This document shows, piece after piece, positions 48,128 to 60,228 of a DNA stretch of 64,000 nucleotides (position 1 is the stretch's first letter; each line of letters begins with the position of its first letter). The notes below the pieces were generated by a model. It saw nothing but the letters and a program-made list of their open reading frames with translations, did no database searches and was not told the DNA's origin. A program made the translations under genes and the position numbers. This stretch comes from Roseovarius halotolerans. Its GTDB lineage: Bacteria; Pseudomonadota; Alphaproteobacteria; Rhodobacterales; Rhodobacteraceae. Location of the stretch: assembly GCF_900172255.1 (NCBI RefSeq), contig NZ_FWFU01000004.1, positions 62,001-126,000 of the forward strand. Reading direction: 5' to 3'.

Positions 48128-49698
48128 GCCGACACCGGCAAGCGCGGCGTCGCCGCGATCAGGCGGCGCGTATAGGGATGGCGCGGTGCCTCGAATACCT
48201 GCGCCGTCGCGCCCTCTTCCACGATGCGTCCGTCCTGCATCACCAGCACCCGGTCGGTGACATTGCGCACCACGCTCAGATCATGGCTGATGAACAGATA
48301 GGTCAGCCCCAGCCGCGTGCTCAGATCGGCCAGCAGGTCCAGCATCTGCGCGCGGATCGACACATCCAGCGCGCTCACCGCCTCGTCCAGCACGATCAGA
48401 TCGGGGCGGATGATCAACGCGCGCGCCAGCGCGATGCGCTGCCTTTGCCCGCCGCTGAACTCGTGGATATAGCGCGCACCATCCTCGGGCTTCAGCCCGA
48501 CACTGGTCAGCGCCTCGGCCACGGCGGCCTTGCGCGCAGCGTCCTTCGGGGGATCATCCAGCAGGTAAAGCGGCTCGGCCACAAGCCGCGCGACGCTCCA
48601 GCGCGGGTTGAAACTGCCATAGGGGTCCTGGAACACCACCTGCATCCGCCGCCGCACCGCGCGGTTCACGCCATGCCCGTCGAAAACCGGCTGGCCGTCC
48701 AGTTCGATCCGCCCGTCCTCGACAGGCTCAAGACCAAGGATCGCGCGCGCCAATGTCGATTTCCCGCAGCCCGATTCACCGACCAGCCCAAGGTTCTCGC
48801 CCTGCCTGATGTCGAAACTCACGCCATCGACGGCCCGGACCGGGGCCGCGCGCCCGCGCCAGCCGCTCCGCTTTCCGGGATATGCGCGCACCACCTCGGA
48901 AACCCGCAACAGCGGCGCCTGCCCCTCGTGGGCCGGGCGCGCGGGCACATGGTCGGATGCTTCCAGAAGCGCGCGCGAATAGGGATGCGCCAGCGTGCCG
49001 AAACGCCCCTGTTCGACGACGCGACCCTGCCGCATGATGACGATCCGCTCGGCCATGCCCGCCACCACACCAAGGTCGTGACTGATCAGCATCAGCCCCA
49101 TGCCATCCTCCTGCACCAGCCGCTTCAGCAGCTTCAGAACCTCGGCCTGCGTGGTCACATCGAGCGCGGTTGTGGGCTCGTCCGCGATCAACAGGCGCGG
49201 GCGCAGCGCGATGGCCATCGCAAGGCCGACGCGCTGGCGCTGCCCGCCGCTCAGTTCATGGGGATAGCGCGACAGCGCCACCCGTTCGGGGGGCAGTTCG
49301 ACCCGCTCCAGCGCCTCGGCGGCGCGCATCATCGCCTCGCGCCGCCCGACGCGCTCGTGGATCAGGATGGTCTCCGCCACCTGCGCGCCGATGGTCTGCA
49401 ACGGGTTGAGCGCGCTCATCGGCTCCTGGAATACCATGCCCACCGCCTGCCCGCGCAGCCCGCAAAGCGCGCGTTCGCGCAGGCTCAGCACATCCTGCCC
49501 CGCCAGCATCACGCGCCCCTCGCAGCGCGCGCCCCGCGGCAAGAGCTGCATCACCGACAGCGCCGTCATCGACTTGCCCGAGCCGCTCTCGCCGATCACC
49601 CCGACGATCTCGCCGGGATCGACATGCAGCGACACATCGCGCAGCACCTCGTGCCCGTGAATGGACAGGCCCAGCGCCTCGATCCGCAACAGGCTCAT
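48124..49698 (-). CDS. Peptide-type ABC transporter, fused dual ATPase
   Basis: 524-aa protein with two complete ABC ATPase domains in one chain, equivalent to DppD plus DppF. Domain 1 has Walker A GESGSGKS (about residue 37) and signature LSGGQRQRV; domain 2 has GESGCGKS (about 315) and FSGGQRQRI. It powers import of oligopeptides or similar solutes through the two permeases upstream. The ATG overlaps the permease stop (ATGA). Confidence 0.93.
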   Translation of the reverse strand: MSLLRIEALGLSIHGHEVLRDVSLHVDPGEIVGVIGESGSGKSMTALSVMQLLPRGARCEGRVMLAGQDVLSLRERALCGLRGQAVGMVFQEPMSALNPLQTIGAQVAETILIHERVGRREAMMRAAEALERVELPPERVALSRYPHELSGGQRQRVGLAMAIALRPRLLIADEPTTALDVTTQAEVLKLLKRLVQEDGMGLMLISHDLGVVAGMAERIVIMRQGRVVEQGRFGTLAHPYSRALLEASDHVPARPAHEGQAPLLRVSEVVRAYPGKRSGWRGRAAPVRAVDGVSFDIRQGENLGLVGESGCGKSTLARAILGLEPVEDGRIELDGQPVFDGHGVNRAVRRRMQVVFQDPYGSFNPRWSVARLVAEPLYLLDDPPKDAARKAAVAEALTSVGLKPEDGARYIHEFSGGQRQRIALARALIIRPDLIVLDEAVSALDVSIRAQMLDLLADLSTRLGLTYLFISHDLSVVRNVTDRVLVMQDGRIVEEGATAQVFEAPRHPYTRRLIAATPRLPVSA

Positions 49699-50513
49699 CG
49701 CGCATCCCTCCGCAGGCGCGGGTCCAGCCAGTCGCGCAGCCCGTCGCCCATCAGGTTCAGCCCCAGCACCGTCAGCAGGATCGCCAGCCCCGGAAACAGC
49801 GCCATATGCGGTGCCATCGAGATCATCGTCTGGCTGTCCGCCAGCATCCGCCCCCAGCTCGGGATCGGCGGCTGCGCGCCCAGACCCACGTAACTCAGCC
49901 CCGCCTCGGCGAGGATCCCAAGGCTGAACTGGATCGTCCCCTGCACGATCAGCAGGTTGGCGAGGTTGGGCAGGATATGCTCGGCGCTGATCCGCAGCCG
50001 CCCCTTGCCCGCCACCCGCGCCGCCAGCACGAAATCGCGTGTCCACAGGCTCAGCGCTGCACCGCGTGCCAGCCGGGCAAAGACCGGGATGTTGAAGATC
50101 CCGATGGCGATGATCGCATTCACCGCGCCCGCGCCGAACACGGCCGTGATCATCACCGCGATCAACAGGCTGGGAAAGGCGAAGATCAGGTCATTGCCGC
50201 GCATGATGATCTCGTCCAGCCAGCCGCCCCGCCGCGCCGCCGCCAGCAGGCCCAGCGGCACGCCCAGCCCCATGCCGATCCCCACCGCCACCAGCGCCAC
50301 CGCGATCGAGGTGCGCGCACCCACCATGATCATGCTCAGGATGTCACGCCCGAAATGATCCGTGCCCAGCGGATGCGCCGCGCCGGGCGGCTGCATCCGC
50401 TCGGCGATACGCATCGCCTCGATGTCGTAAGGCACCCAGACCAGCGACAGGATTGCCGCGCCGGTGAACAGCAGCGTCAACACCGCGCCCAGGATCAGCC
50501 CGGTCCGGCTCAT
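49695..50513 (-). CDS. ABC transporter permease (DppC/OppC-like)
   Basis: 272-aa inner-membrane permease with about six helices. The EAA loop is near HILPNLANLLIVQ, and the binding-protein-dependent transport domain covers about 70-265. The N-terminal DppC-type helix is followed by GTDHFGRDILS. Its ATG overlaps the upstream permease stop by 4 bp. Confidence 0.92.
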   Translation of the reverse strand: MSRTGLILGAVLTLLFTGAAILSLVWVPYDIEAMRIAERMQPPGAAHPLGTDHFGRDILSMIMVGARTSIAVALVAVGIGMGLGVPLGLLAAARRGGWLDEIIMRGNDLIFAFPSLLIAVMITAVFGAGAVNAIIAIGIFNIPVFARLARGAALSLWTRDFVLAARVAGKGRLRISAEHILPNLANLLIVQGTIQFSLGILAEAGLSYVGLGAQPPIPSWGRMLADSQTMISMAPHMALFPGLAILLTVLGLNLMGDGLRDWLDPRLRRDAR

Positions 50514-51457
50514 CGCTGCCCCCTCAGCCGCGGATCGACCCAGGCATAGGCCATATCGACCGCGAAATTCACCACGATCACCGCAAAGACCAGCAGCATC
50601 ACCACCGATTCCACCACGATGAGGTCGCGCGCGCTGATCGCCTGAAACACCAGCCGCCCCAGCCCCGGCAGGAAAAAGACATTCTCGATGATGATCGCCC
50701 CCGCCAGCAGGAACGAGAACTGCAAGCCGATGATCGTCAGCACCGGGATCATCGCATTGCGCAGCGCATGCCCGCGCAACGCCTGCCCGCGCGTCAGCCC
50801 CTTGGCACGCGCGGTGCGGATATAATCCTCGCCCAGCGTCTCAAGCAGGGCCGAGCGCATCACCCGCGTCAGGATCGACGCCTGCGGCAGCGCCAGCGCC
50901 ACCGCGGGCAGGGTCAGGCTTTTCAGGCCTGCGCCGATGCCCGCCTCCCAGCCAGCGAACCCCCCGGCGCTGAACCAGCGCAGGTTGATGGCAAATACCA
51001 GCACCATCAGCATGGCGAACCAGAAATTCGGAATTGCCACGCCCAGCTGCGTGACCCCCATCACCCCCAGATCCACCGCCGATCCGCGCCTCTGCGCGGC
51101 CCATATCCCGGCAGGAAAAGCGATCAGCGTGCTCAGCCCCAACGCATAGAGCGCCAGCGGCAGGCTCACCTTCAGCCGCTCGGCGATCATGTCCGCCACC
51201 GGCGTGCGATAGGTATGGGAAATCCCGAAATCGCCCTGCATCATCCCGCCGATCCAATCGAGATAGCGCAGCGGCGCCGCCCGATCGAGGCCCAGCTCCG
51301 CGCGCAGCGCCGCCAGCGTGTCGGGTTCGGCATTGATGCCCAGCATATAGGCCGCCGGATCGCCCGGCACGATCTCGAGCGCGAAAAAGATCACGAGACT
51401 CGCCACCAACAGCGAAACCATCAGGGACATCGCGCGCCGCGCGCCATATTGCAGCAT
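50510..51457 (-). CDS. ABC transporter permease (DppB/OppB-like)
   Basis: 315-aa permease with six helices and the DppB N-terminal motif VPGDPAAYMLG. The EAA-like segment is ALRNAMIPVLTIIG. I chose the ATG at 51457, preceded by GGCGGGGCAAG; a longer start at 51493 is possible. It lies between the substrate-binding protein gene and the DppC-like permease gene. Confidence 0.92.
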   Translation of the reverse strand: MLQYGARRAMSLMVSLLVASLVIFFALEIVPGDPAAYMLGINAEPDTLAALRAELGLDRAAPLRYLDWIGGMMQGDFGISHTYRTPVADMIAERLKVSLPLALYALGLSTLIAFPAGIWAAQRRGSAVDLGVMGVTQLGVAIPNFWFAMLMVLVFAINLRWFSAGGFAGWEAGIGAGLKSLTLPAVALALPQASILTRVMRSALLETLGEDYIRTARAKGLTRGQALRGHALRNAMIPVLTIIGLQFSFLLAGAIIIENVFFLPGLGRLVFQAISARDLIVVESVVMLLVFAVIVVNFAVDMAYAWVDPRLRGQR

Positions 51458-51515
51458 CACTTGCCCCGCCGTTCCATCGCGCCGAAAAGACAACCGCCCC
51501 GAAGCGCTCTTGCGC

Positions 51516-52991
51516 TCACTCCTCCCAATAGACGCCGGTCAGGTCGGTCGCCTGCGTCGGCGCATCCGCCCAGAGCCCGCGCAGCCGGGCATCGGCCACG
51601 GTCGGCACCGCCAGCTGGAAAAGGTAGGCGTTGACGTGATCCTCGGCGATCCGGGTCTGCATCTGAACCAGAAGCTCCGAACGCTTCTCGGGGTCGGTCT
51701 CGGTGCTCAGCGCCGCATTCAGCGCCTGGAAGTCCGGGCTGTCATACTGGAAATAATACTCCGGGCGCGCATAGATGCCGATATCCATCGGCTCGGTGTG
51801 GCTCACGATGGTCAGGCCGAAATCCTTGCCGCGAAACACCTCTTCCAGCCACTGCGCCCATTCCAGGTTAGTGATCTCGGTCTCGATCCCCACATTGCGC
51901 AGCTGCGCCGCGACGATCTCGCCGCCGCGCCGCGCATAGGATGGCGGCGGCAGCTTGAGCGTGGTTGTGAAACCCTCCGCCATCCCCGCCTCGGCCAGCA
52001 ACTGGCGCGACAATTCGGGATCGTAATCGGACAGATACATCAGATCGACGTAATCGGGATGATGGGGTGCGAAATGCGTGCCGATCGCCGTGCCAAGGCC
52101 GAACATGGCCCCCTCCATGATCGCCTTGCGGTCGATTGCATGGGCCACCGCGCGGCGCACCATCGGATTGTCCAACGGCGGCAGCGCGTTGTTCATCGCC
52201 AGGATCGTCTCGCCCTCGGTCGATCCGACCAGCACCTGGAAACGCGGATCGGCCTCGAATTGCGGCAGGTTCTCGGGTGCGGGATAGAACGGAAACGCCT
52301 GCACATCCTCGGCCATCACCGCCGCAAAGGCCGCCGTGGGGTCGCTGATGAACTTGAAGGTCGCACTGTCCAGCCGCGCCGCCTCGCCCCAGTAATCGGG
52401 ATTGCGTTCAAGCGTGATCCGGTCGCCCTGCACCCAGCCCTTGAACCGGAACGCGCCGGTGCCCACCGGGCTTTGCTTGATGCTCTCGATGCTTTCGGGC
52501 GCCACGATCACCGCATCGCCCCAGGCCATGTTGAACAGGAACCCGCCATCGGGCTGCGCCAGCGTCACCCTGGCCGTGAGATCGTCCAGCGCCTCCACGC
52601 TTTCGATCCCGGCGAACAGCGCCTTTTGCGCGTTCTGGCTGTCCTCGGCGCGGGCGCGGTCCAGCGTGAACACCACGTCCCCGGCATCCAGCGCGCTGCC
52701 ATCGTGAAACGTCACGCCCTTTCGCAGGTGAAACGTATAGACCCGCCCGTCATCCGATATGTCCCAGCTTTCCGCGAGGCCGGGATTGACCGAACCGTCC
52801 GGCCCGAACCGCGTCAGACCCTCGAAGACATTGGCATATAGCACCTGGTCGATCGCCCCCGCCGCGGCGCTCGTCGGGTCCAGATGCGGCGGCTCCAGCT
52901 GCAGCCCGACCACCAGATCGCTCTTTGCCTGCGCAACCGGGGCCACAAACGTCATCGCGCCCACAAGCGCAGTCATCGCCAGCACCTTCAT
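51516..52991 (-). CDS. ABC transporter periplasmic substrate-binding protein (SBP_bac_5)
   Basis: 491-aa solute-binding protein. A signal peptide (about 1-22, ending AQA) precedes the family-5 core with LEPPHLDPTSAA and the typical HLRKGVTFHDGSALDAGDVVFT segment. It likely binds oligopeptides or related ligands. GGAAGGAGA precedes the ATG at 52991. It is the first gene of the transporter-ycaQ operon. Confidence 0.93.
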   Translation of the reverse strand: MKVLAMTALVGAMTFVAPVAQAKSDLVVGLQLEPPHLDPTSAAAGAIDQVLYANVFEGLTRFGPDGSVNPGLAESWDISDDGRVYTFHLRKGVTFHDGSALDAGDVVFTLDRARAEDSQNAQKALFAGIESVEALDDLTARVTLAQPDGGFLFNMAWGDAVIVAPESIESIKQSPVGTGAFRFKGWVQGDRITLERNPDYWGEAARLDSATFKFISDPTAAFAAVMAEDVQAFPFYPAPENLPQFEADPRFQVLVGSTEGETILAMNNALPPLDNPMVRRAVAHAIDRKAIMEGAMFGLGTAIGTHFAPHHPDYVDLMYLSDYDPELSRQLLAEAGMAEGFTTTLKLPPPSYARRGGEIVAAQLRNVGIETEITNLEWAQWLEEVFRGKDFGLTIVSHTEPMDIGIYARPEYYFQYDSPDFQALNAALSTETDPEKRSELLVQMQTRIAEDHVNAYLFQLAVPTVADARLRGLWADAPTQATDLTGVYWEE

Positions 52992-53151
52992 CGCATGTCT
53001 CCTTCCCTCGGCGGAACCACGCGAGGCCCCGCGCCCGCAGTGAACCCGCATTTGCCCGCGCAATCAAGCACCCTGCGGCCAGAACGCAGTGGCGTTTTCA
53101 CCGGCGAGTTGATATTTGACGCCGCAACGCAGCAAGCTCCGGTGACCAGAC

Positions 53152-53979
53152 ATGAGCGCGACAGCCCGCAAGACCGCCCCCCTCCCCGACGATATCCGCG
53201 CCATGAAAGGCGCCGCCCCGATCGTCAGCCTGACCGCCTATACCACTCCGATGGCGCGAATGATGGACGGGGTCTGCGACTTCGCGCTGGTGGGCGATTC
53301 CGTAGGCATGGTGCTGCATGGACTCAATTCCACCCTCGGCGTCACGATGGAGATGATGATCCTGCACGGTCAGGCGGTGGCGCGTGGACTGACGAAAACC
53401 ATGCTGGTGATCGACATGCCCTTCGGCAGCTACGAGGAAAGCCCCGCGCAGGCCTTCGCCAATGCCGCGCGCCTCATGCGTGAAACCGGCGCAGCGGCCG
53501 TCAAGCTCGAAGGCGGGCGGCACATGGCCGAAACCATCGCCTTTCTCGTGGCGCGCGGCGTGCCGGTGATGGCCCATATCGGCCTCACCCCGCAATCCAT
53601 CAACACGCTTGGCGGCTACAAGGTTCAGGGCCGCGCCGAACAGGGGGATGCACTGATGGCCGATGCCAAGGCCGTGGCCGATGCCGGCGCCTTTTCCGTG
53701 GTGCTCGAAAAACTGCCCGCCAGCCTGGCCGACCGCATCACCGCCGCCATTCCCATCCCCACCATCGGCATCGGCGCTTCGGTCGATTGCGACGGTCAGA
53801 TCCTGGTGGTCGATGACATGCTGGGCCTCTTCACCGCCTTCAAGCCGAAATTCGTCAAACGCTACGCCACCCTCGGCGAGGACGGCGAAGCCGCGATCCG
53901 CGCCTATGCCGATGATGTCCGCGCCCGCCGCTTTCCCGGTCCCGAACATATCTTCGCCGACAAGGCACCGGGCCAATGA
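53152..53979 (+). CDS. panB: 3-methyl-2-oxobutanoate hydroxymethyltransferase PanB
   Basis: 275-aa TIM-barrel enzyme giving ketopantoate, using methylene-THF. Metal and substrate motifs are visible: [22 protein letters not shown] (split over residues 42-63) and the [15 protein letters not shown] end segment. It is first in the panBC pair. It is divergent from the ABC operon. Confidence 0.96.
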   Translation: MSATARKTAPLPDDIRAMKGAAPIVSLTAYTTPMARMMDGVCDFALVGDSVGMVLHGLNSTLGVTMEMMILHGQAVARGLTKTMLVIDMPFGSYEESPAQAFANAARLMRETGAAAVKLEGGRHMAETIAFLVARGVPVMAHIGLTPQSINTLGGYKVQGRAEQGDALMADAKAVADAGAFSVVLEKLPASLADRITAAIPIPTIGIGASVDCDGQILVVDDMLGLFTAFKPKFVKRYATLGEDGEAAIRAYADDVRARRFPGPEHIFADKAPGQ

Positions 53980-54827
53980 GCGCGGCCCCTGCCCCCATCA
54001 TTCGCACCCTGCCCGAACTGCGCGCCGCCACCGCGCCCTGGCAGCGGGCGGGCGAAACCATCGGCGTCGTGCCCACGATGGGTGCGCTGCATGACGGCCA
54101 CCTGTCGCTGGTCGAGGCCGCCAAGCGCAGCTGCGACCGCGTGATCGTCACGATCTTCGTCAATCCCAAGCAGTTCAACAATCCCGACGACCTCAAGAAC
54201 TATCCGCGCACCGAAGAAGAGGACGCCCGCAAGCTGGCGCGCTTCTCGGTCGATGCCCTCTATGTGCCCGACGCCGATCAGATCTATCCCGACCGCTTCG
54301 CCACCACCGTCTCGGTCGCCGGACTGACCGACGTGATGGAAGGCGCCCACCGCCCCGGCCATTTCGACGGGGTCGCGACCGTCGTGACCAAGCTCTTCCT
54401 GCAAAGCGCGGCCACCGATGCATTCTTTGGCGAGAAGGATTTTCAGCAGTTGCAGGTGGTGCGCCGGATGGCGGCGGATCTGGACATTCCCATCACCGTG
54501 CATGGCTGCCCCACCATCCGCGAGATCGACGGCCTCGCCATGGCCTCGCGCAATCTGCTCCTCTCGGACCGCGCCCGCACCCTCGCGCCGCGCCTCCACG
54601 AGGAAATGGAAACCCTGGCGCAGGGCGTCGCTTCGGGCGGGGCGTTTGACGCCCTGCAACGCGCCGCGATCGAGCGGCTGGAAAAGACCGGCTTCACCGG
54701 CGTCGATTACCTCGAGATCCGCGCCAATGACGATCTGTCGCTCATTGACCGCCCCGACCGCCCCGCGCGGCTCTTCGCGGCCGCATGGCTCGCCGGGGTG
54801 CGCCTGATCGACAATATCGCAGTGTGA
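53976..54827 (+). CDS. panC: Pantothenate synthetase PanC
   Basis: 283-aa ligase joining pantoate and beta-alanine. Motifs [14 protein letters not shown] (about 31-44, with the HxGH ATP site) and [12 protein letters not shown] are typical. Its ATG overlaps the panB stop by 4 bp. Confidence 0.97.
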   Translation: MSAAPAPIIRTLPELRAATAPWQRAGETIGVVPTMGALHDGHLSLVEAAKRSCDRVIVTIFVNPKQFNNPDDLKNYPRTEEEDARKLARFSVDALYVPDADQIYPDRFATTVSVAGLTDVMEGAHRPGHFDGVATVVTKLFLQSAATDAFFGEKDFQQLQVVRRMAADLDIPITVHGCPTIREIDGLAMASRNLLLSDRARTLAPRLHEEMETLAQGVASGGAFDALQRAAIERLEKTGFTGVDYLEIRANDDLSLIDRPDRPARLFAAAWLAGVRLIDNIAV

Positions 54828-54849
54828 ACGCCGCCCGCTCCGGCGCGCC

Positions 54850-55662
54850 TCACGCCCATTCCAGGAACCGCAGCACTTCCGATCCCACCTGCTTGGGATG
54901 CGTAAGCGGCGCCATATGCCCCGCGCCGCCGATCATCGTGCGCTCCGCGCGCGGCAGCCGCGCCGCCAGCGCCTCGTGGATCGCCGCCACGATGGGCGGC
55001 GATTCGCTGCCCTCGACCAGCAGCACCGGCACATCGACGGCCCCCAGCACGCCGGGCGCCAACAGCCCCGCCTCGTCCTCGTAGAGCGTCGGTTCCGCCG
55101 CCTTGATCAGCGGCATCCGCTCGGCCATCGCTTCGCGTTGCGCAGGCGGGATCGCATCCCAGGGCATCCCCGCCCCCCAGATCGTCGCAAAGGCCTGCGC
55201 CGCGCCCATCAGGTCGCCCGCGGCCATCGCCCCTGCATACCCCATCATCATGCTGTCGAATGTCGCGCGCGCCCCCGGCGCATCGGCGAAACCGGCGGCA
55301 AAGAAGACCGGCTCGATCAGGATCAGGCTGCGCACCAGCTCCGGGCGCTCCACCGCCAGCCGCAACGCCACCGTCGCGCCAAAGGAATGCCCGATCAGGT
55401 CGGCAGGCGCCCCGCTGTCCAGGAAATCCGCCGCGATGGCGACGCTCAGCGCCTGGATATCGCCCTGCCCGTGCCACGCGCCACTGCGCCCATGCCCCGG
55501 CAGATCGAACGCGGTCAGCGTCATCTCGCTCGCGATCCGCTTGGCCAGCCCGGCCCAGCTCCCGCTATGCGCCAACGAGCAATGCAATGCCAGCGCCGCG
55601 CGCGGCCCGTGCCCGTAACTTGTCCAATAGGTCGGGAACCCCGCCCGCTCACCGCTTGGCAT
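54850..55662 (-). CDS. Alpha/beta hydrolase
   Basis: 270-aa alpha/beta hydrolase-fold protein. The nucleophile elbow GHSFG places Ser93, and the catalytic His is in GGAGHMAPLTHP near the C-terminus; the Asp is probably the one in LLVEGSESP or nearby. The oxyanion region is LALHCSLAHSGSW. The substrate is unknown. It is convergent with panC. Confidence 0.86.
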   Translation of the reverse strand: MPSGERAGFPTYWTSYGHGPRAALALHCSLAHSGSWAGLAKRIASEMTLTAFDLPGHGRSGAWHGQGDIQALSVAIAADFLDSGAPADLIGHSFGATVALRLAVERPELVRSLILIEPVFFAAGFADAPGARATFDSMMMGYAGAMAAGDLMGAAQAFATIWGAGMPWDAIPPAQREAMAERMPLIKAAEPTLYEDEAGLLAPGVLGAVDVPVLLVEGSESPPIVAAIHEALAARLPRAERTMIGGAGHMAPLTHPKQVGSEVLRFLEWA

Positions 55663-55832
55663 GTTTCAGCCCTGCCCCCGCGCGCAAACGCCTCTGGTGC
55701 CTCTCAAACGCTCATCCTGCGCCATTTTGGCCCGTTCCCCCTAGCCTTAGCTTTGCCCGACGCTAAGCGCATGCTAAGCGAAGTTCAACTTAACGAATCT
55801 GTAACACGCCGCCATCCCGGGGACTTTGCACC

Positions 55833-56849
55833 ATGCCGACCACGCCTGAACCCAAACTGATCACCGGCAACGCCAACAAGCCGCTTTCGCAGGCGATCGC
55901 CCGCCGCATGTCGATGCATCGCGGCGTCAATGTCGGGCTGGTCGATGCCCGCGTCGAACGCTTCAACGATCAGGAGGTCTTCGTCGAGGTCTATGAGAAC
56001 GTCCGCGGCGAGGACATGTTCATCATCCAGTCCACCTCGAACCCGGCCAATGACAACCTGATGGAACTGCTCATCATGTCCGACGCGCTGCGCCGCTCCT
56101 CGGCCAAGCGCATCACCGCCGTGATCCCCTATTTCGGCTATGCCCGACAGGACCGCCGGTCCAAGGCGCGCACCCCGATCTCGGCCAAGCTGGTCGCCAA
56201 CATGCTGGTCGGCGCCGGGATCGAGCGGATCCTCACGATGGATCTGCACGCCACCCAGATCCAGGGCTTCTTCGACATTCCCGTCGACAACCTCTATGCC
56301 GCACCGGTCTTCGCGCTCGACATCAAGTCACAGTTCAAGGACACGATCGATGACGTGATGATCGTCTCGCCCGATGTCGGCGGCGTGGCGCGGGCGCGCG
56401 AACTCGCCAAGCGAATCGAAGCGCCCCTCTCCATCGTCGACAAGCGCCGCGAAAAGGCCGGCGAAATCGCGGAAATGACCGTGATCGGCGACGTTTCGGG
56501 CAAGAAATGCGTGATCGTCGACGACATCTGCGACACCGCCGGGACGCTCTGCAAGGCCGCCCAGGTGCTGATGGACAACGGCGCCTCCGAGGTCCACGCC
56601 TATATCACCCACGGCGTGCTTTCCGGCCCCGCGGTCGAACGCATCACCAAATCGGTGATGAAGTCGCTGGTCATCACCGACACGATTCAGCCCACCCCCG
56701 AAATCAAGGCCGCGCCCAATATCCGCATCATCCCGACCGCCCAGATCTTCGCCCAGGCGATCCTGAACATCTGGAACGGCACATCGGTGTCCTCGCTGTT
56801 CGAGACCGAAACCCTCGAACCCATCTACGAAGGCCAGTTCGGCAGCTGA
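55833..56849 (+). CDS. prs: Ribose-phosphate pyrophosphokinase Prs
   Basis: 338-aa PRPP synthetase. The ATP region carries [18 protein letters not shown], the [11 protein letters not shown] ribose-5-phosphate site, and the PRPP loop [13 protein letters not shown] (about 225-240). It supplies PRPP for nucleotide, NAD and His synthesis. The 170 bp upstream are AT-richer than average and may carry the promoter. Confidence 0.96.
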   Translation: MPTTPEPKLITGNANKPLSQAIARRMSMHRGVNVGLVDARVERFNDQEVFVEVYENVRGEDMFIIQSTSNPANDNLMELLIMSDALRRSSAKRITAVIPYFGYARQDRRSKARTPISAKLVANMLVGAGIERILTMDLHATQIQGFFDIPVDNLYAAPVFALDIKSQFKDTIDDVMIVSPDVGGVARARELAKRIEAPLSIVDKRREKAGEIAEMTVIGDVSGKKCVIVDDICDTAGTLCKAAQVLMDNGASEVHAYITHGVLSGPAVERITKSVMKSLVITDTIQPTPEIKAAPNIRIIPTAQIFAQAILNIWNGTSVSSLFETETLEPIYEGQFGS

Positions 56850-56870
56850 CGCGCCGCGCGCGCGAACGCC

Positions 56871-57221
56871 TCAGTAAAGCTGCCAGTCATCCTCATGCGC
56901 GACCTCGCCGATGGCGATCCAGCGGATGCGCGCGCGTGCCACGCGGGTGTCGCCCCAGGTGCGGAACACCACGTCAAACCCCTTTTCAGTGATCTTTTCG
57001 GCGGCCACGTCGGCGCGGGCATTGGTGGCGCTGTCCATGTCCCACATCGACAGCGACACATGCACCATCGGCGCGCCCCGGAACGGTTCCCTGAACAAGA
57101 GCGCCTTGCGCCGCTCACGCGCACCCTCACCCGTCCACATCTCGCCGCCATCCTCGAAATCCGAGAACAGCACGTCATCGCCCTGCGCGACACCTATGGA
57201 CTGACTGGTTAAATATTTCAT
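56871..57221 (-). CDS. H-type lectin domain protein
   Basis: 116-aa protein that consists largely of an H-type lectin domain (about 45-108, VHVSLSMWDMDSATNARADV to RIRWIAIGEV). H-type lectins were first described in snail agglutinin and Dictyostelium discoidin and bind GalNAc-like sugars as hexamers or trimers. No signal peptide is visible, so it may be cytosolic or exported by another route. The ATG at 57221 is preferred because the upstream frame is Arg/Pro-rich. Confidence 0.75.
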   Translation of the reverse strand: MKYLTSQSIGVAQGDDVLFSDFEDGGEMWTGEGARERRKALLFREPFRGAPMVHVSLSMWDMDSATNARADVAAEKITEKGFDVVFRTWGDTRVARARIRWIAIGEVAHEDDWQLY

Positions 57222-57403
57222 TGGCAAGATCCCGGCGTTCCGGCCAACCGTAATAGGGCTTTTGGGCGGGATTGAGAAGGCGAAAAGGAAAATCCGTGAA
57301 CGCACCGCCCGCCGCCCTGGCGCCGACCCTCGAAATCCCTGTTGCATTCGCCCCGCCGCACGGCCCAAGGTCAGCACGCGCCTGACAGGGATTGGACAGC
57401 CAC

Positions 57404-58147
57404 ATGCCGGATATCGACACCCAACGTACATTGCTTCTGACCGGGGCCAGCCGCGGAATCGGTCATGCCACCGTGCGCACCTTCGCCGCCCGCGGCTGGC
57501 GCGTCATCAGCTGCTCACGACAGCCGTTCTCCAGCGAATGTCCCTGGCCCAATGGCGAACGCGACCACATCCAGGTCGATCTCTCCGACCCCCGCCAGAC
57601 CATCGCGGCGGTCGAGGAAATCCGCACCCGCCTCCCCGGCGGCAGGCTCGACGCGCTGGTGAACAATGCCGGCATCTCGCCCAAGGGCGATGCGGGCGCG
57701 CGGCTCAACACGATCGACACCGGACTCGATGTCTGGGGGCAGGTCTTCCACGTCAATTTCTTCGCCCCCGTGGTGCTGGCGCGCGGACTGATAGATGAAC
57801 TCTCGGCCGCAAAGGGCGCGGTGGTCAATGTCACCTCGATCGCAGGATCGCGCGTGCATCCCTTCGCCGGGGCGGCCTATGCCACGTCAAAGGCGGCCCT
57901 GGCGGCGCTCACCCGCGAAATGGCGCATGATTTCGGCCCCGCCGGGGTGCGGGTCAACGCCATCGCACCGGGCGAGGTGGAAACCGGCATCCTCAGCGAA
58001 GGCACCGACAAGATCGTCGAAACCCTGCCCCTGCGCCGCCTCGGCCAACCCTCGGAAGTGGCCGAAGCGATCTATTTCCTCTGCACCGAAGCCAGCTCCT
58101 ATGTCTCCGGTACCGAGATCGAGGTGAACGGCGCACAACACGTCTGA
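57404..58147 (+). CDS. SDR family oxidoreductase
   Basis: 247-aa short-chain dehydrogenase/reductase. The NAD(P) motif TGASRGIGHA (about residue 15), the NNAG motif (about 85) and the catalytic Ser-Tyr-Lys with YATSK are present. The PGxVxT-like end reads APGEVETGI. The substrate is unknown. It is divergent from the H-type lectin gene. Confidence 0.88.
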   Translation: MPDIDTQRTLLLTGASRGIGHATVRTFAARGWRVISCSRQPFSSECPWPNGERDHIQVDLSDPRQTIAAVEEIRTRLPGGRLDALVNNAGISPKGDAGARLNTIDTGLDVWGQVFHVNFFAPVVLARGLIDELSAAKGAVVNVTSIAGSRVHPFAGAAYATSKAALAALTREMAHDFGPAGVRVNAIAPGEVETGILSEGTDKIVETLPLRRLGQPSEVAEAIYFLCTEASSYVSGTEIEVNGAQHV

Positions 58148-58168
58148 CCGGCGCGCCGTCGCCCCTTC

Positions 58169-58216
58169 ATCTGGCCTCAAATACCTCGGGGGGTCCGGGG
58201 GGCTGGCCCCCCGGCC
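58169..58216. repeat. Dispersed intergenic palindromic repeat, copy 2
   Basis: Near-identical to 33726-33772 (one extra G in the central run). It sits between the SDR stop and the atp terminator. Confidence 0.85.
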
Positions 58217-58241
58217 TTGTCCCCGAAAGGCTGAAACGTCA

Positions 58242-58267
58242 AAAGGCCCGCCATCCGGCGGGCCTTT
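58242..58267. terminator. Bidirectional terminator of the atp operon and SDR gene
   Basis: Perfect 11-bp stem AAAGGCCCGCC/GGCGGGCCTTT with a 4-nt loop. It lies between convergent atpC and the SDR gene. Confidence 0.86.
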
Positions 58268-58293
58268 CCTGTAACGTCCGGCGGCGCGTCGCC

Positions 58294-58719
58294 TCAGTTC
58301 GGCGACAGGCCGATATGGTCGCCCATCGCCACCATGTCCGCCAGCAGCTTGGCGGCATCGTCCACCGGGCCGGGCTCGTTGACAAAGACCTCTTGCGCCT
58401 TGGCCAGCTTGTCGGTTGCCTCGTCCACGAGCGACTTGAAGTGCTCCTGGGTGATCTCTTCGCGCGGGATCGCGCGCTCGGCCAGGACCGACACGGTCTC
58501 GCCGTCGATCTCGGCGAAGCCGCCGGTCACGACATAGTCGGTGCTGCCCTCGGCGCTCGTCACCGTGACGATGCCGGGACGCAGCGTGGTGATCAGCGGG
58601 CTGTGCTGCGCCATCGCCGTCAGGTCGCCCTCGGCGCCCGGAATACGCACTTCGCGCGCTTCCATCGACACCAGGCGACGCTCGGGCGACACCAGATCGA
58701 ATTGCACTGTATCAGCCAT
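58294..58719 (-). CDS. atpC: F1 ATP synthase epsilon subunit
   Basis: 141-aa epsilon subunit with the N-terminal beta-sandwich ([12 protein letters not shown] start, [17 protein letters not shown]) and a short C-terminal helical part. It regulates and couples rotation. CAAGGAGG precedes the ATG at 58719. It is last in the F1 operon. Confidence 0.95.
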   Translation of the reverse strand: MADTVQFDLVSPERRLVSMEAREVRIPGAEGDLTAMAQHSPLITTLRPGIVTVTSAEGSTDYVVTGGFAEIDGETVSVLAERAIPREEITQEHFKSLVDEATDKLAKAQEVFVNEPGPVDDAAKLLADMVAMGDHIGLSPN

Positions 58720-58782
58720 GCTTGGCCTCCTTGTCATGCCCGCACCCCGGATCGAAGCGATCCGGGGCCGGACAGGCGTTCA

Positions 58783-60228
<1,446 letters not shown>

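Noticed and set aside
48178-49893. A 571-codon open frame on the plus strand
   Set aside because: Antisense to the ABC ATPase gene, which has all family motifs.
53013-53040. EcfG promoter before panB
   Set aside because: GGAAC is present at 53013-53017 but no CGTT follows at 16 or 17 bp.
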